Of a DNA stretch of 64,000 nucleotides, positions 17,789 through 26,034 are shown in pieces. Below the pieces are notes generated by a model. That model did no database searches. It saw only the letters and a list, made by a program, of their open reading frames with translations, and was not told the DNA's origin. The stretch is from Jatrophihabitans cynanchi (GTDB lineage Bacteria > Actinomycetota > Actinomycetes > Mycobacteriales > Jatrophihabitantaceae), in assembly GCF_027247405.1 (NCBI RefSeq), contig NZ_CP097463.1, positions 2,542,001-2,606,000 of the forward strand. Reading direction: 5' to 3'. The translations under genes and the position numbers were made by a program. Positions within the stretch are counted from its first letter, which is position 1. Each line of letters begins with the position of its first letter.

Positions 17789-19311
17789 CAGCGACCGCCC
17801 TCGGTCTTGGTGTTGAGCACGTTGACGTCGCGGAACAGTGCTGCCGGACAGCCGTGCGATACCGAGGCGACCTGGCCGGGCTGGCCCTTGCCGCAGTTGA
17901 ACGCGCCGCCGAGCACGTAGGTCTGCGGTCCGCCGACCGCCTCCATCGAGCCCCAGAAGTCGGTGGTCGTCGCCTGGTAGGCGACGTCGCGCAGTTGGCC
18001 GACGAGCCTGCCGTTCTCGATGCGGTGGAACTGCTGGCCGGTGAACTGGAAGTTGAAGCGCTGCATGTCGATCGACCAGGACCGGTCGCCCTTGATGTAG
18101 ATGCCGCGCTCGACCCGGCTGATCAGCTCCTGTGTGGACGGGCCGTCGGGAGCGGGCGAGATGGACACGTTCGCCATGCGCTGCAAGGGGATGTGCCCGG
18201 GGGAGTCGGCGTAACCGCAGCCGTTCGACCGGCTCTCGGCGCCGGCGAGCCGGTCGGCGTTGTCGTGCGCCATCTGCCGGTTCAACTGGTAGCCGACGAG
18301 CACGCCGTCCTTGATGATGTCGAACTGCTGGGTGGCGACGCCTTCGTCGTCGTAGCCGACGGTGCCCAGTCCGTGCTCGACGGTGCGGTCGCCGGTGACG
18401 TTCATGACCGGGCTGCCGTACCGCAGCGTGCCGAGCTTGTCGAGCGTCGCGAACGACGTGCCCGCGTACGCCGCCTCGTAACCGAGCGCGCGGTCCAGTT
18501 CGGTGGCGTGCCCGATCGACTCGTGGATGGTCAGCCAGAGGTTGGACGGGTCGATGACCAGGTCGTAGTGGCCGGCCTCGACGCTCGGGGCCTTGACGTG
18601 CTCGCGCAGCACGTCGGGCAGCTCGGCGATCTCGGCGTCGAAGTCCCACCCGGTGCCGGTCAGGTACTCCCAACCGCGGCCCGCCGGCGGAGCGAGGGTG
18701 CGCATCGAGGAGAACTGCCCGGCGGCGCGGTCGACGTTGACGGCGGTGAACTCCGGGTGCAGGCGCACCCGCTGCTGGGTGGTCATGGTTCCGGCGCTGT
18801 CGGCGTAGAACTTGTTCTCCAGCACCTGCATGAGGCTGGCATCGACGTGATCGACACCGTCGGAGGACATCAGCCGCGCGGACAGTTCGCTGAGCCGGCC
18901 GACCCGCTCGCCCTCCGGCACGTCGAACGGGTTCTGCTCGTACGCCGAGACCCAGGTGACGTCCGGGTAGACCGGCTCGGGGGCGAGCACGACGGGCTCG
19001 GAGCTGAGCTGCCGGCTGATCTTCGCCGTCGCGACGGCCTGTTCGGCCAGGGTGCGGGCGGCCGCGGCGGTGCGGGTGATGCCGCTCGCGAAACCCCAGG
19101 CGCCCTGGTGCACGACCCGCACGCACAGGCCGACGTCCTCGCTGTCCGAGCTCGTGGTCAGCGTGCCGTCGCGCAGCTGCAGGATGCCGACCCGGATCCG
19201 CTCGAGCCGGAAGTCGGCGTGCTCGGCGCCGAGTTCGGCGGCCCGCTGCAGCGCGGCGCCGGCCAGCTCCCGCGCCGGATAGGACAGAAAGGACGGATCG
19301 ATGTCGGGCAT
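17788..19311 (-). CDS. tldD: TldD metalloprotease, catalytic subunit
   Basis: 507 residues. The zinc motif HExxxH is HESIGH at 263-268, in TIHESIGHATELD, with the C-terminal Cys/Gly-rich ending GGAFNCGKGQPGQVA that supplies the third ligand region. Starts at ATG 19309-19311, directly behind TAGGTT at 7-nt spacing, so the mRNA is probably leaderless. First gene of the tldD-tldE operon. Confidence 0.93.
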   Translation of the reverse strand: MPDIDPSFLSYPARELAGAALQRAAELGAEHADFRLERIRVGILQLRDGTLTTSSDSEDVGLCVRVVHQGAWGFASGITRTAAAARTLAEQAVATAKISRQLSSEPVVLAPEPVYPDVTWVSAYEQNPFDVPEGERVGRLSELSARLMSSDGVDHVDASLMQVLENKFYADSAGTMTTQQRVRLHPEFTAVNVDRAAGQFSSMRTLAPPAGRGWEYLTGTGWDFDAEIAELPDVLREHVKAPSVEAGHYDLVIDPSNLWLTIHESIGHATELDRALGYEAAYAGTSFATLDKLGTLRYGSPVMNVTGDRTVEHGLGTVGYDDEGVATQQFDIIKDGVLVGYQLNRQMAHDNADRLAGAESRSNGCGYADSPGHIPLQRMANVSISPAPDGPSTQELISRVERGIYIKGDRSWSIDMQRFNFQFTGQQFHRIENGRLVGQLRDVAYQATTTDFWGSMEAVGGPQTYVLGGAFNCGKGQPGQVASVSHGCPAALFRDVNVLNTKTEGGR

Positions 19312-19318
19312 GACGTCG

Positions 19319-19324
19319 AACCTA
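19319..19324 (-). promoter_or_regulatory. -10 element TAGGTT, leaderless promoter of tldD
   Basis: TAGGTT on the minus strand lies exactly 7 nt before the tldD ATG, fitting the TANNNT-N6/7-start layout that marks leaderless transcripts in actinobacteria. No Shine-Dalgarno site precedes the ATG. Confidence 0.65.
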
Positions 19325-19344
19325 GCCGGTCGGCGGGCGAATCG

Positions 19345-20817
19345 TCAGCAGACCGACAGGCCGCCGCCGTACCCCTTGACGAACGACTGGACGCGCTGCA
19401 GGCCGGTGGTGCCCCGGGCACCGTAGGACTGGTCGAGGCCGACCAGGTTGAGCATCGCCGAGGTGGCCTCGTCCATGTCGGGCGGGGAGAGGGAGAAGGG
19501 CTTGTTGGGATCGGCGACGTTGATGTCCTTGGCATACGCGCCCGTGTAACAGATCGCGGCGTTCAGGGCCGAGGCGTCATCCGTCGAGCGGTTGAAGAGC
19601 TGGTGCCGCACGGCCATCCCCCAGCCGATCGCGAACAGGGTGCCGAGTGCGAAGTCTGCGGGCTGGTTGTCGACGAGCGTCACGTTGCCGTTGGTGCGAT
19701 CGATCTTGAGGTCGGTGAGGCTGTAGTACGCCTTCTTGGCGAACGCGTTGCTGTAGTAGACGGTGTTGTCCTCCGGGCAGTAGCCGAACTCGCTACTGGC
19801 GCCGGCGCCGCACTTGGGGTGGTCGGCCTGGGCGATCTTGACGTCCTTCCAGTCCTTGTTGATCGTGCCGGCCGCGGCCTTCCAGAACCGGTTCAGGTCC
19901 GGCTGCAGGCCACCGGCGTTGCTGTCCTTGGTCGGGTCGTTCGGGTTCAGCACCTGCTCCAGGGTCTCGTTCCCGCCGGAGGCGTAGTCCTGGTCGGTGA
20001 CGAACTGCCGCTCGGTGAAGGTCCGGTTGAAGTAGGACGGGTCGTAGCAGTAGGTGACACCCTTCTGGATGCCGTCCTCGATCGCCGACACCCGGTCGAA
20101 GCCGTTGCCGTGCGAGATGTCATCGGGCGACTCGGGTGTGGAGTCGCGGATCTGCAGGAAGCCGTTCAAGGCCTCGTCCAGCTGCGCAGGCGTGGAGCGG
20201 AAGTGCGGTGCGTTGCCCTTGAAGGCGGAGGCGATGAATGCGCCGGCCGCACAGTCGGCCTGGGACTCGGTCTTGATCGTCGGCAGGTTGTTGTCGGCGT
20301 CGACCTTGAGCCGGTACTGGATCGCGTGCCCGAACTCGTGCGCGAACACCAGCGCCATCAGCAGGTCGCCGTAGCGCTTCACCAGCACGCCGACGAGATG
20401 GTCGGGGTCGCGGTCCCAGACGATCGAGTCGTCGAGCAGGCAGAACGCCGCGTTGTCGATGATGAAGGACGGGCTGTGCTGGATGCAGGCCTCCTTGCCG
20501 GCTTCGCCCGCGACGGTCTTGGTACGCAGCACTTCGCCGCCGTCGACCGAGTAGAGACCGCCCTTGAGTGGCGGCAGTGCCGCTCCTCCGGAGACCTTCG
20601 GATAGTTCGTCTTCCAGAACGCCATGACGTCGCTGAGCGCGTTCTTGGCAGCTGTGTCGAACGCGCTGTGCGTGTCGCCGTAGACCTTGAGGTTGGCGTT
20701 GGGGACCTTGTTCTGCTCAGGGCTCCCGTCAACCACGGACGCGCAGCCGGACAGCGCGAGCGCCGCGGTGATGATCACGACCGCAGCCCGGCGGGCTCGG
20801 CTGAACTGTCCGCGCAT
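19345..20817 (-). CDS. lipoprotein zinc metallopeptidase
   Basis: 490 residues. The N-terminus is a lipoprotein signal (RRAAVVIITAALALSGC, lipobox Cys25), so the protein is exported and lipid-anchored. HEFGH at 160-164 (FAHEFGHAIQYRL) is a HExxH zinc site. The domain resembles the neutral zinc metallopeptidase family (YpfJ-like). ATG at 20815-20817 follows a GGGGG ribosome site at 5-nt spacing. A longer upstream frame on the same strand is not coding-like and overlaps the divergent gene. Substrate unknown; several Cys (111, 126 and others) suggest disulphides outside the membrane. Confidence 0.87.
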   Translation of the reverse strand: MRGQFSRARRAAVVIITAALALSGCASVVDGSPEQNKVPNANLKVYGDTHSAFDTAAKNALSDVMAFWKTNYPKVSGGAALPPLKGGLYSVDGGEVLRTKTVAGEAGKEACIQHSPSFIIDNAAFCLLDDSIVWDRDPDHLVGVLVKRYGDLLMALVFAHEFGHAIQYRLKVDADNNLPTIKTESQADCAAGAFIASAFKGNAPHFRSTPAQLDEALNGFLQIRDSTPESPDDISHGNGFDRVSAIEDGIQKGVTYCYDPSYFNRTFTERQFVTDQDYASGGNETLEQVLNPNDPTKDSNAGGLQPDLNRFWKAAAGTINKDWKDVKIAQADHPKCGAGASSEFGYCPEDNTVYYSNAFAKKAYYSLTDLKIDRTNGNVTLVDNQPADFALGTLFAIGWGMAVRHQLFNRSTDDASALNAAICYTGAYAKDINVADPNKPFSLSPPDMDEATSAMLNLVGLDQSYGARGTTGLQRVQSFVKGYGGGLSVC

Positions 20818-20922
20818 GACGACCCCCCACAGAATTCGCAGGTGATGAGCATGCCATGAGATGGCCCGGACACGAATCAGCGAATGAGCTGTCAGGAGCT
20901 TCGACTTTGACACACTGGCCCG

Positions 20923-21570
20923 ATGGGACGGCACTCGGCGGGCGACGCCGACCTCGACGACCAGCTCGAGGAGGTCGCCGAACCCAGCACTGGCGACGAG
21001 TCGGGCGGTAGGCACGCCCGAACGGGCGAGGACGATGCGGACGACCGTGCCGCGGCCGAGACCGCCGCGGTCGAGACCGGCGGGGTCGAGGCCGGTGAGG
21101 GTGCGTCCGGTGCAGCCATCGATGACGCCGCCGCTGCGCACCGTGATACCGAGCCGATCGATCTCATCGCCGCGATCGGCGGCCGGCCCGAGGTGGGCCC
21201 CCGCGACGAGGCTCCGGCCGCGGAACTCGCGACGCCGTCCGCGGCTGCGGCGCGCGAGGAGGAGGCAGAGTCTCCCGGTGACGCCTCCGGTGCTGCGCCG
21301 GTTACTCCGCGTGCGCCGTCCGGCACGCGCGCGGATCTGAAGCTGCTGCGTCAGAGTGCCAACCTGCGGGTGCGTTGCATCGGTGCGGTGGTTGCGACAT
21401 TCCTGATCTACACGGTCGTGCTGATCGTGCTCGGACGTACCGATGTCTACCTGCTGTGGGTCTGGATTCCGACCGTCTTGTCGGGGATTCTCGTCGGCAG
21501 CTTTCTCGATGCCGCACATCGCCGAATCGCGCGTGCGACGGATCCGCCGGACGATGTCGCTATGTCTTGA
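20923..21570 (+). CDS. acidic protein with C-terminal membrane anchor, 215 aa
   Basis: About 130 residues of Ala/Glu/Asp-rich probably disordered sequence (DDQLEEVAEPSTGDESGG) lead into a basic patch (GTRADLKLLRQSANLRVR) and two transmembrane helices (GAVVATFLIYTVVLIVLG and LLWVWIPTVLSGILVGSF). ATG at 20923. Divergent from the lipoprotein peptidase. No recognised family, but the tail-anchored design is common in actinobacterial hypothetical proteins. Confidence 0.72.
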   Translation: MGRHSAGDADLDDQLEEVAEPSTGDESGGRHARTGEDDADDRAAAETAAVETGGVEAGEGASGAAIDDAAAAHRDTEPIDLIAAIGGRPEVGPRDEAPAAELATPSAAAAREEEAESPGDASGAAPVTPRAPSGTRADLKLLRQSANLRVRCIGAVVATFLIYTVVLIVLGRTDVYLLWVWIPTVLSGILVGSFLDAAHRRIARATDPPDDVAMS

Positions 21571-21743
21571 GCGGGTAGTTGGGAGCCAGGCACGAGGCGG
21601 ACCACCGCCGTCGGTGGGTGCCCTTCACCAAGCGGTACGCGACCCGGCAGCGCGAACCGCGCTCGACCTGGGCACGAGTCGAACCGACGCTCCCGCCCGC
21701 CCGCCCGTCACCACAGGCGAGGGCGACAACCCGAACCGTCGAC

Positions 21744-22946
21744 TCAGTGGACGACGTGGAGCCCGGCAGCGACGGCGCCGTACGCGTCGAGGTACCCGCG
21801 GATCGCCCGCCACTGCTGCTGCAACGTCGCGCGCTCGGCCGCGGAGGTCGCTGGATCGGCCAAGGCGCGCGGGATGTCGATCAGTCGTAGCGCCGGGTCG
21901 TCCTGCATCCAGGTCGGGATCGCCTCGGCACGGGTGACCTGGAAATGCCCCGGCGATACCTCGGTGAAGGTGAACCGCGGCATGAGCCCCTCGCGTCCGG
22001 CCGCGATCGGGTCGGCGTGGCGCGAGATCTGGTTGCCCATGCAGAAGACGACCCACTTGCCGTGGAGCTTTTGCATCGGCTGCACGACGTGCGCATGGTC
22101 GCCGAGGATCACGTCGATGTCCGGCGAGGCGAGCAGCTGCTCGGCCTGTGAACGCTGGGTCGAAGTGGCCAAGTGGTCGTACTCGGTTCCCCAGTGCATC
22201 GACAGCACGACGATGTCGGCACCGGCCTTCTTGGCGCGGTGCGCGGCGGCCAGGATCGCCGGCACGTCGATGCGGTTCGCGAGCCACGGTTTGCCCGCGG
22301 GCACCGCGATGCCGTTGAAGTCGAAGGAGTACGCGAGCTGCGCGACCTTGACCCCGTTCGCGGTGGTGATGATCAGGGGGCGGGCCGCCTCGGCCGCGGT
22401 GCGCGCGCTGCCGGTGTGTTTCAGCCCGGCCGCGTCCAGTTCGTCGAGGGTGCGGACGACACCCTGGTAGCCCTCATCGATCGTGTGGTTGGACGCGGTG
22501 GTGCACGAGTCGTAGCCGACGCCCTTCAGTGCGGTCAGCACCTGGGGCGGCGCGGTGAAGGTGGGCCAGCCGGTGAACGGGCCCTGCGGCGGCGCGAGCG
22601 GCGTCTCCATTTCGCAGATCGCGAGGTCGGCGGCACGCGTGTCCGGCGCGACGCTCGCGTACATGGGGCCGAAGTCGTAGCCGGTGTGACCTGCTGCCCT
22701 CGCGTCGGCGTGCGCCTGCTGCCACAGCGGCGGGTGGATGAGCACGTCGCCGCTCGCGATGATCGTCACCGTGCGCGGCCGGACTGCGACCGGCGCCGAG
22801 GTCGCCGGCGCCGGTGCGGACGTCGAGCTGATCGAGTGCGCGGTCGACCGACGGCTCGGCTGCGTGTCCGGACCCACCGTGCAGCCGGCCAGGCACACTG
22901 CCGTGGCCGCCAGCGCCGCGGGAAACACACGGTGGCGGGCGGACAC
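21744..22946 (-). CDS. CapA-family lipoprotein (poly-gamma-glutamate synthesis-like)
   Basis: 400 residues, GTG start at 22944-22946. A lipoprotein signal (AALAATAVCLAGC, Cys22) is followed by a Ser/Thr/Ala-rich spacer and the CapA/metallophosphatase-like domain: TIIASGDVLIHPPLWQQA, GPMYASVAPDTRAADLAICE, TASNHTIDEGYQGVVRTLD, VVLSMHWGTEYDH and ILGDHAHVVQPMQ. The Asp/His/Asn pattern fits a two-metal phosphoesterase fold. CapA proteins are linked to poly-gamma-glutamate synthesis, but no capBC genes are nearby, so a different surface role is possible. TAGCGT at 22953-22958 lies 6 nt upstream of the start. Confidence 0.88.
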   Translation of the reverse strand: MSARHRVFPAALAATAVCLAGCTVGPDTQPSRRSTAHSISSTSAPAPATSAPVAVRPRTVTIIASGDVLIHPPLWQQAHADARAAGHTGYDFGPMYASVAPDTRAADLAICEMETPLAPPQGPFTGWPTFTAPPQVLTALKGVGYDSCTTASNHTIDEGYQGVVRTLDELDAAGLKHTGSARTAAEAARPLIITTANGVKVAQLAYSFDFNGIAVPAGKPWLANRIDVPAILAAAHRAKKAGADIVVLSMHWGTEYDHLATSTQRSQAEQLLASPDIDVILGDHAHVVQPMQKLHGKWVVFCMGNQISRHADPIAAGREGLMPRFTFTEVSPGHFQVTRAEAIPTWMQDDPALRLIDIPRALADPATSAAERATLQQQWRAIRGYLDAYGAVAAGLHVVH

Positions 22947-22952
22947 GCAGGC

Positions 22953-22958
22953 ACGCTA
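22953..22958 (-). promoter_or_regulatory. -10 element TAGCGT, leaderless promoter of capA-like gene
   Basis: TAGCGT on the minus strand ends 6 nt before the GTG start at 22946. There is no Shine-Dalgarno site. The same hexamer precedes other genes here at the same spacing (see the lysE-like, PBP and coiled-coil genes). Confidence 0.6.
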
Positions 22959-22970
22959 CCTCGCCGGCGA

Positions 22971-23489
22971 TCAACGTGGCGACGCGGCTCCGGGACGGCT
23001 CGGGTGCTCGGCAGCGATGCCGGGCGGCACGTGCTCGTACCAGCGCTCGTGCGCCTCGAGCTGGGCGGCGAGCGAGATCAGCAACGCCTCGCTGTTCGCC
23101 GGCCCGAGCAGTTGCGCGCCGAACGGCAGACCCTCGGACGCGAAGCCGGCGGGGACGTTGACAGCGGGCCAGCCCAGGACGTTCCACGGCCACGTGTACG
23201 GGCAGGCGCCGACGATCACCTTGTCGGTCTGCCAGCCGGACAGTCCGTCGGTGGCGCCGATGCGTAGCGGGGGACGTGCGGTGGTGGGCGCCAGCACGAC
23301 GTCCACCCGGCCGAAGATCGCACGGCCGTAGCGCGGGTCGGCGCAGATGACGTCGTGGCCCAGGGCGGCGAGCACGTCGGCCAGCCGGTACAGCCCGGCA
23401 CGCAGCTGCGGGTCCAGGCTGGTGCGCACGCCGCTGAACGTGACCTCGCCGGCGGCCAGCGCGCGAACCTGCTCCTGCAACCGATGCAT
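22971..23489 (-). pseudogene. amidase remnant (N-terminus and middle deleted)
   Basis: The 172-codon frame encodes two separated parts of an amidase-signature enzyme. First comes RLADVLAALGHDVICADPRYG, normally about residue 260 of a ~470-aa amidase. It runs directly into RVDVVLAPTTARPPL and PWNVLGWPAVNVPAGFASEG, the C-terminal part. The Ser-Ser-Lys catalytic core, normally at residues ~75-180, is absent, and about 100 residues are missing between the two parts. No coding-like sequence upstream restores the N-terminus; the space to the next gene is 68 bp. It is most likely a decayed gene, not active. Confidence 0.75.
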
Positions 23490-23557
23490 CGACCTGTCCC
23501 TCGTGGCGTCGCTGCGAACGCTAGGAGCGCGCGATCGGACCGTCCAGCCGGAACGCC

Positions 23558-24664
23558 TCAGGCCGGCAGGCCGACCAGTTCACCCAGTCGGGCGTGGTGC
23601 CGTGCGGCGCCGCCGAACGCGATCGAGTCTGCCTTGGCCCGCTTGAGGTACAGGTGCGCCGGGTGCTCCCAGGTGAAGCCGATGCCGCCGTGCAGTTGGA
23701 TGCACTCCTCGGCGGCGGTCACGGCGAGCGGCGAGCAGTACGCCTGTGCCAGCGCCGCGGCGACCGGCGCGTCGGCCGCTCCGTCAGCGGTTCCGTCCGC
23801 CAGGCACGCCGCCGCGTACCGGGCCACCGCGCGGGCCTGGGCGAGGTTCGCCCACAGGTCGGCGCAGCGGTGCTTGAGCGCCTGGAACGAGCCGATCTGC
23901 CGGCCGAACTGGTAGCGCTCCTTCAGGTACGCGACCGTGCTGTCCAGGCCGTGCTCGGCCAGCCCCACCTGCTCGCTGGCGAGGACCACGGCACCGGCGA
24001 GCAGCGCCGCCTCGAGCGCACGTACCGCGCCGTCACCTTCGGCGACCACGCTGCCGGCTGCCGCGTCGAGGTGGACGTTCGACAGCGGGCGGGTGAGGTC
24101 GAGCGAGGTGACCGGCTCACACCGCGCGGCACCGGCCTCGACGCTCAGCAGCACGGGACCGGCCGGACCGGCGGCCGGCACCAGCAGCAGGTCGGCTGCG
24201 GCGGCGTCGGCCGCACTACGCACCTGTCCGGTTGCGTGCGTGCCGTCGAAGCTGACCTGCCCCGGGAACGCCGAGCCGGGCGGCGTCGACAGCGGCACCA
24301 CGAGCACTGCCGTGCTGGTGCCGGCCGCGAGTGCGCCGACGAGCTCGCGCGCGGATGGGACGGCTGTCGCCGCCGCGGTCGCCAGCACGGTGCTGCCCAG
24401 GAACGGAGTGGCGGCGACCGCGCGCCCCAACTCCTCGGCCACCACGGCGACCTCGCGCCACGATCCGCCGTGCCCGCCGGCGCTCTCCGGCACGGCCAGC
24501 CCGGCGACGCCCAGCTCGCGCGCCAGCGCCGTCCAGAGCGCCGGTTCGTACGGCCGGTCCGACTCGGCACGGGCGACGGCACCGGACAGCGGGGCGCGGG
24601 CGGCGAGCAGGTCGCGCACGCTGGCGCGCAGCTGCTCCTCGACGTCGGAGTACAGCAGGTTCAC
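23558..24664 (-). CDS. acyl-CoA dehydrogenase (small, C-terminal-type)
   Basis: 368 residues from GTG 24662-24664, supported by GGGAGG at 6-nt spacing; an ATG 21 nt upstream is less well placed. Family segments: VNLLYSDVEEQLRASVRDLL, PESAGGHGGSWREVAVVAEE, GRQIGSFQALKHRCADLWA and ECIQLHGGIGFTWEHPAHLY. It probably oxidises acyl-CoA with FAD together with the upstream acyl-CoA dehydrogenase (24723-25931). Paired dehydrogenases like these in actinobacteria often form heteromers in sterol or fatty-acid side-chain breakdown. It is second in a two-gene operon. Confidence 0.9.
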   Translation of the reverse strand: MNLLYSDVEEQLRASVRDLLAARAPLSGAVARAESDRPYEPALWTALARELGVAGLAVPESAGGHGGSWREVAVVAEELGRAVAATPFLGSTVLATAAATAVPSARELVGALAAGTSTAVLVVPLSTPPGSAFPGQVSFDGTHATGQVRSAADAAAADLLLVPAAGPAGPVLLSVEAGAARCEPVTSLDLTRPLSNVHLDAAAGSVVAEGDGAVRALEAALLAGAVVLASEQVGLAEHGLDSTVAYLKERYQFGRQIGSFQALKHRCADLWANLAQARAVARYAAACLADGTADGAADAPVAAALAQAYCSPLAVTAAEECIQLHGGIGFTWEHPAHLYLKRAKADSIAFGGAARHHARLGELVGLPA

Positions 24665-24722
24665 CGTTGGCCTCCCAGCAGGCAAATCGTCGGCGTGTCG
24701 CCCTGCAGCGGGGCCAACGCGG

Positions 24723-25931
24723 TCACTTGGGCAGGTCCTTCCACGGGACGTCCTTGTCGACGCGGGGTTCGCCGGGCAGCCCGAGCACGCGTTCGGCGAT
24801 GATGTTGCGCAAGATCTCCGACGTCCCGCCCTCGATCGAGTTGCCCTTCGCGCGCAGGTACCGATACCCGGGGGAGCGGGCCAGGAAGTCCACCGCCGCG
24901 GGCCGCTTCGTCGCCCAGGTACCGGTCGACCAGTCGTCGTAGCGCAGCGCCTCGTCGCCGAGCAGGTCCAGCTCGAAGCCGGACACCGCCTGGTTCAGCC
25001 GCGCGTAGGACAGCTTCGCGGCCGAGCCTTCCGGCCCCGGCGCGCCCACGGCCAACTGCTGCCGCAGCCGCAGCCCGGTCAGCCGCAGCGCCTCGGCCTC
25101 GACCCAGAGCCGCATCAGCTCGGCGTGCCCGGCCGGGGTGCGCAACTCGGGGCGCTCGCGCCACGTCCGGCAGACCGCCGCGATCGTGCCCGACTCGCGC
25201 GGCGCGGCCCCACCGCCGATCGCGACGCGCTCGTTCATCAGCGTCGTCTGCGCCACCCGCCAGCCGTTGCCCACGTCGCCCAGCCGGTACTCGTCCGGGA
25301 TGCGCACGTCGGTCAGGAACACCTCGTTGAACTCGGCCTCGCCGGTGATCTGGCGCAGCGGCCGCACCTCGACGCCGGGTGCGGTCATGTCGCAGGCGAA
25401 GTACGTCATCCCGGCGTGCTTCGGGACGGACGGGTCGGTGCGCGTCACCAGGATCGCCCAGCGCGCCTCGTGCGCCATCGACGTCCACACCTTCTGCCCG
25501 TTGACGATCCACGAGTCCTGCTCACGCACCGCGCGGGTGCCCAGCGCGGCCAGGTCCGACCCGGCGCCGGGCTCGCTGAAGAGCTGACACCAGACCTCCT
25601 CGCCGGTCCACAGGGGGCGCAGCCAGCGGCGGCGCTGCTCGTCGGTGCCGTGCACCAGGATCGTCGGCGCCGCCATGCCGAGGCCGATGCCGATGCGGCG
25701 CGGGTCGTTGTCCGGCGCGCCGGCCGCGGCGAGCGCGTCGTCCACGACCGACTGCAGTTCGCGCGGCGCGCCGAGGCCGCCGAGCCCGGGCGGGTAGTGC
25801 ACCCAGGCCAGGCCGGCGTCGAACCGGGCCTGCAGGAACGCGAGCCGGTCACCGGCAGGGTCGTGCTCGGCCAGCAACTGCTCGACGCGTGCGCGCAGCC
25901 CGTCCGCGTCGACGGTTGCGAACTTTTCCAT
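24723..25931 (-). CDS. acyl-CoA dehydrogenase
   Basis: 402 residues from ATG 25929-25931 with GGAG upstream. It shows the acyl-CoA dehydrogenase pattern CQLFSEPGAGSDLAALGTRA (FAD/substrate loop), IVNGQKVWTSMAHEARWAIL, and near the C-terminus KGNSIEGGTSEILRNIIAER, the usual active-site/FAD region. First gene of the operon with the smaller dehydrogenase, and divergent from the acyl-CoA ligase. The shared 103-bp gap holds a perfect palindrome. Confidence 0.93.
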   Translation of the reverse strand: MEKFATVDADGLRARVEQLLAEHDPAGDRLAFLQARFDAGLAWVHYPPGLGGLGAPRELQSVVDDALAAAGAPDNDPRRIGIGLGMAAPTILVHGTDEQRRRWLRPLWTGEEVWCQLFSEPGAGSDLAALGTRAVREQDSWIVNGQKVWTSMAHEARWAILVTRTDPSVPKHAGMTYFACDMTAPGVEVRPLRQITGEAEFNEVFLTDVRIPDEYRLGDVGNGWRVAQTTLMNERVAIGGGAAPRESGTIAAVCRTWRERPELRTPAGHAELMRLWVEAEALRLTGLRLRQQLAVGAPGPEGSAAKLSYARLNQAVSGFELDLLGDEALRYDDWSTGTWATKRPAAVDFLARSPGYRYLRAKGNSIEGGTSEILRNIIAERVLGLPGEPRVDKDVPWKDLPK

Positions 25932-25998
25932 CAGACTCCTCGTTCACCGGGCAAGCACCTTGCTAATGCTCGCGGCGGGTGGCCCCGAGCGGTACCGT

Positions 25999-26012
25999 AC
26001 CGACTAGTCGGT
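25999..26012. promoter_or_regulatory. palindromic operator ACCGACTAGTCGGT
   Basis: A perfect 14-bp palindrome centred at 26005/26006 in the gap between the divergent acyl-CoA dehydrogenase and acyl-CoA ligase genes. It lies ~23 bp before the ligase TTG. Its size and symmetry fit TetR-family operators, and a TetR gene is the next gene in the ligase operon (27665-28315). Confidence 0.75.
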
Positions 26013-26034
26013 CGGTTGGCGAGAGGACGGCGAG

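Noticed and set aside
17854-20859. A 1001-codon open frame on the plus strand, opposite the tldD and lipoprotein peptidase genes
   Set aside because: Its codon pattern mirrors the real minus-strand genes in GC-rich DNA. It has no recognisable domain, and the minus-strand genes carry catalytic motifs.
21571-21743. Gap between the 215-aa gene and the capA-like gene checked for a tRNA or a small gene
   Set aside because: No cloverleaf, no T-loop consensus, and no frame with a ribosome site. It appears to be a simple convergent intergenic region.
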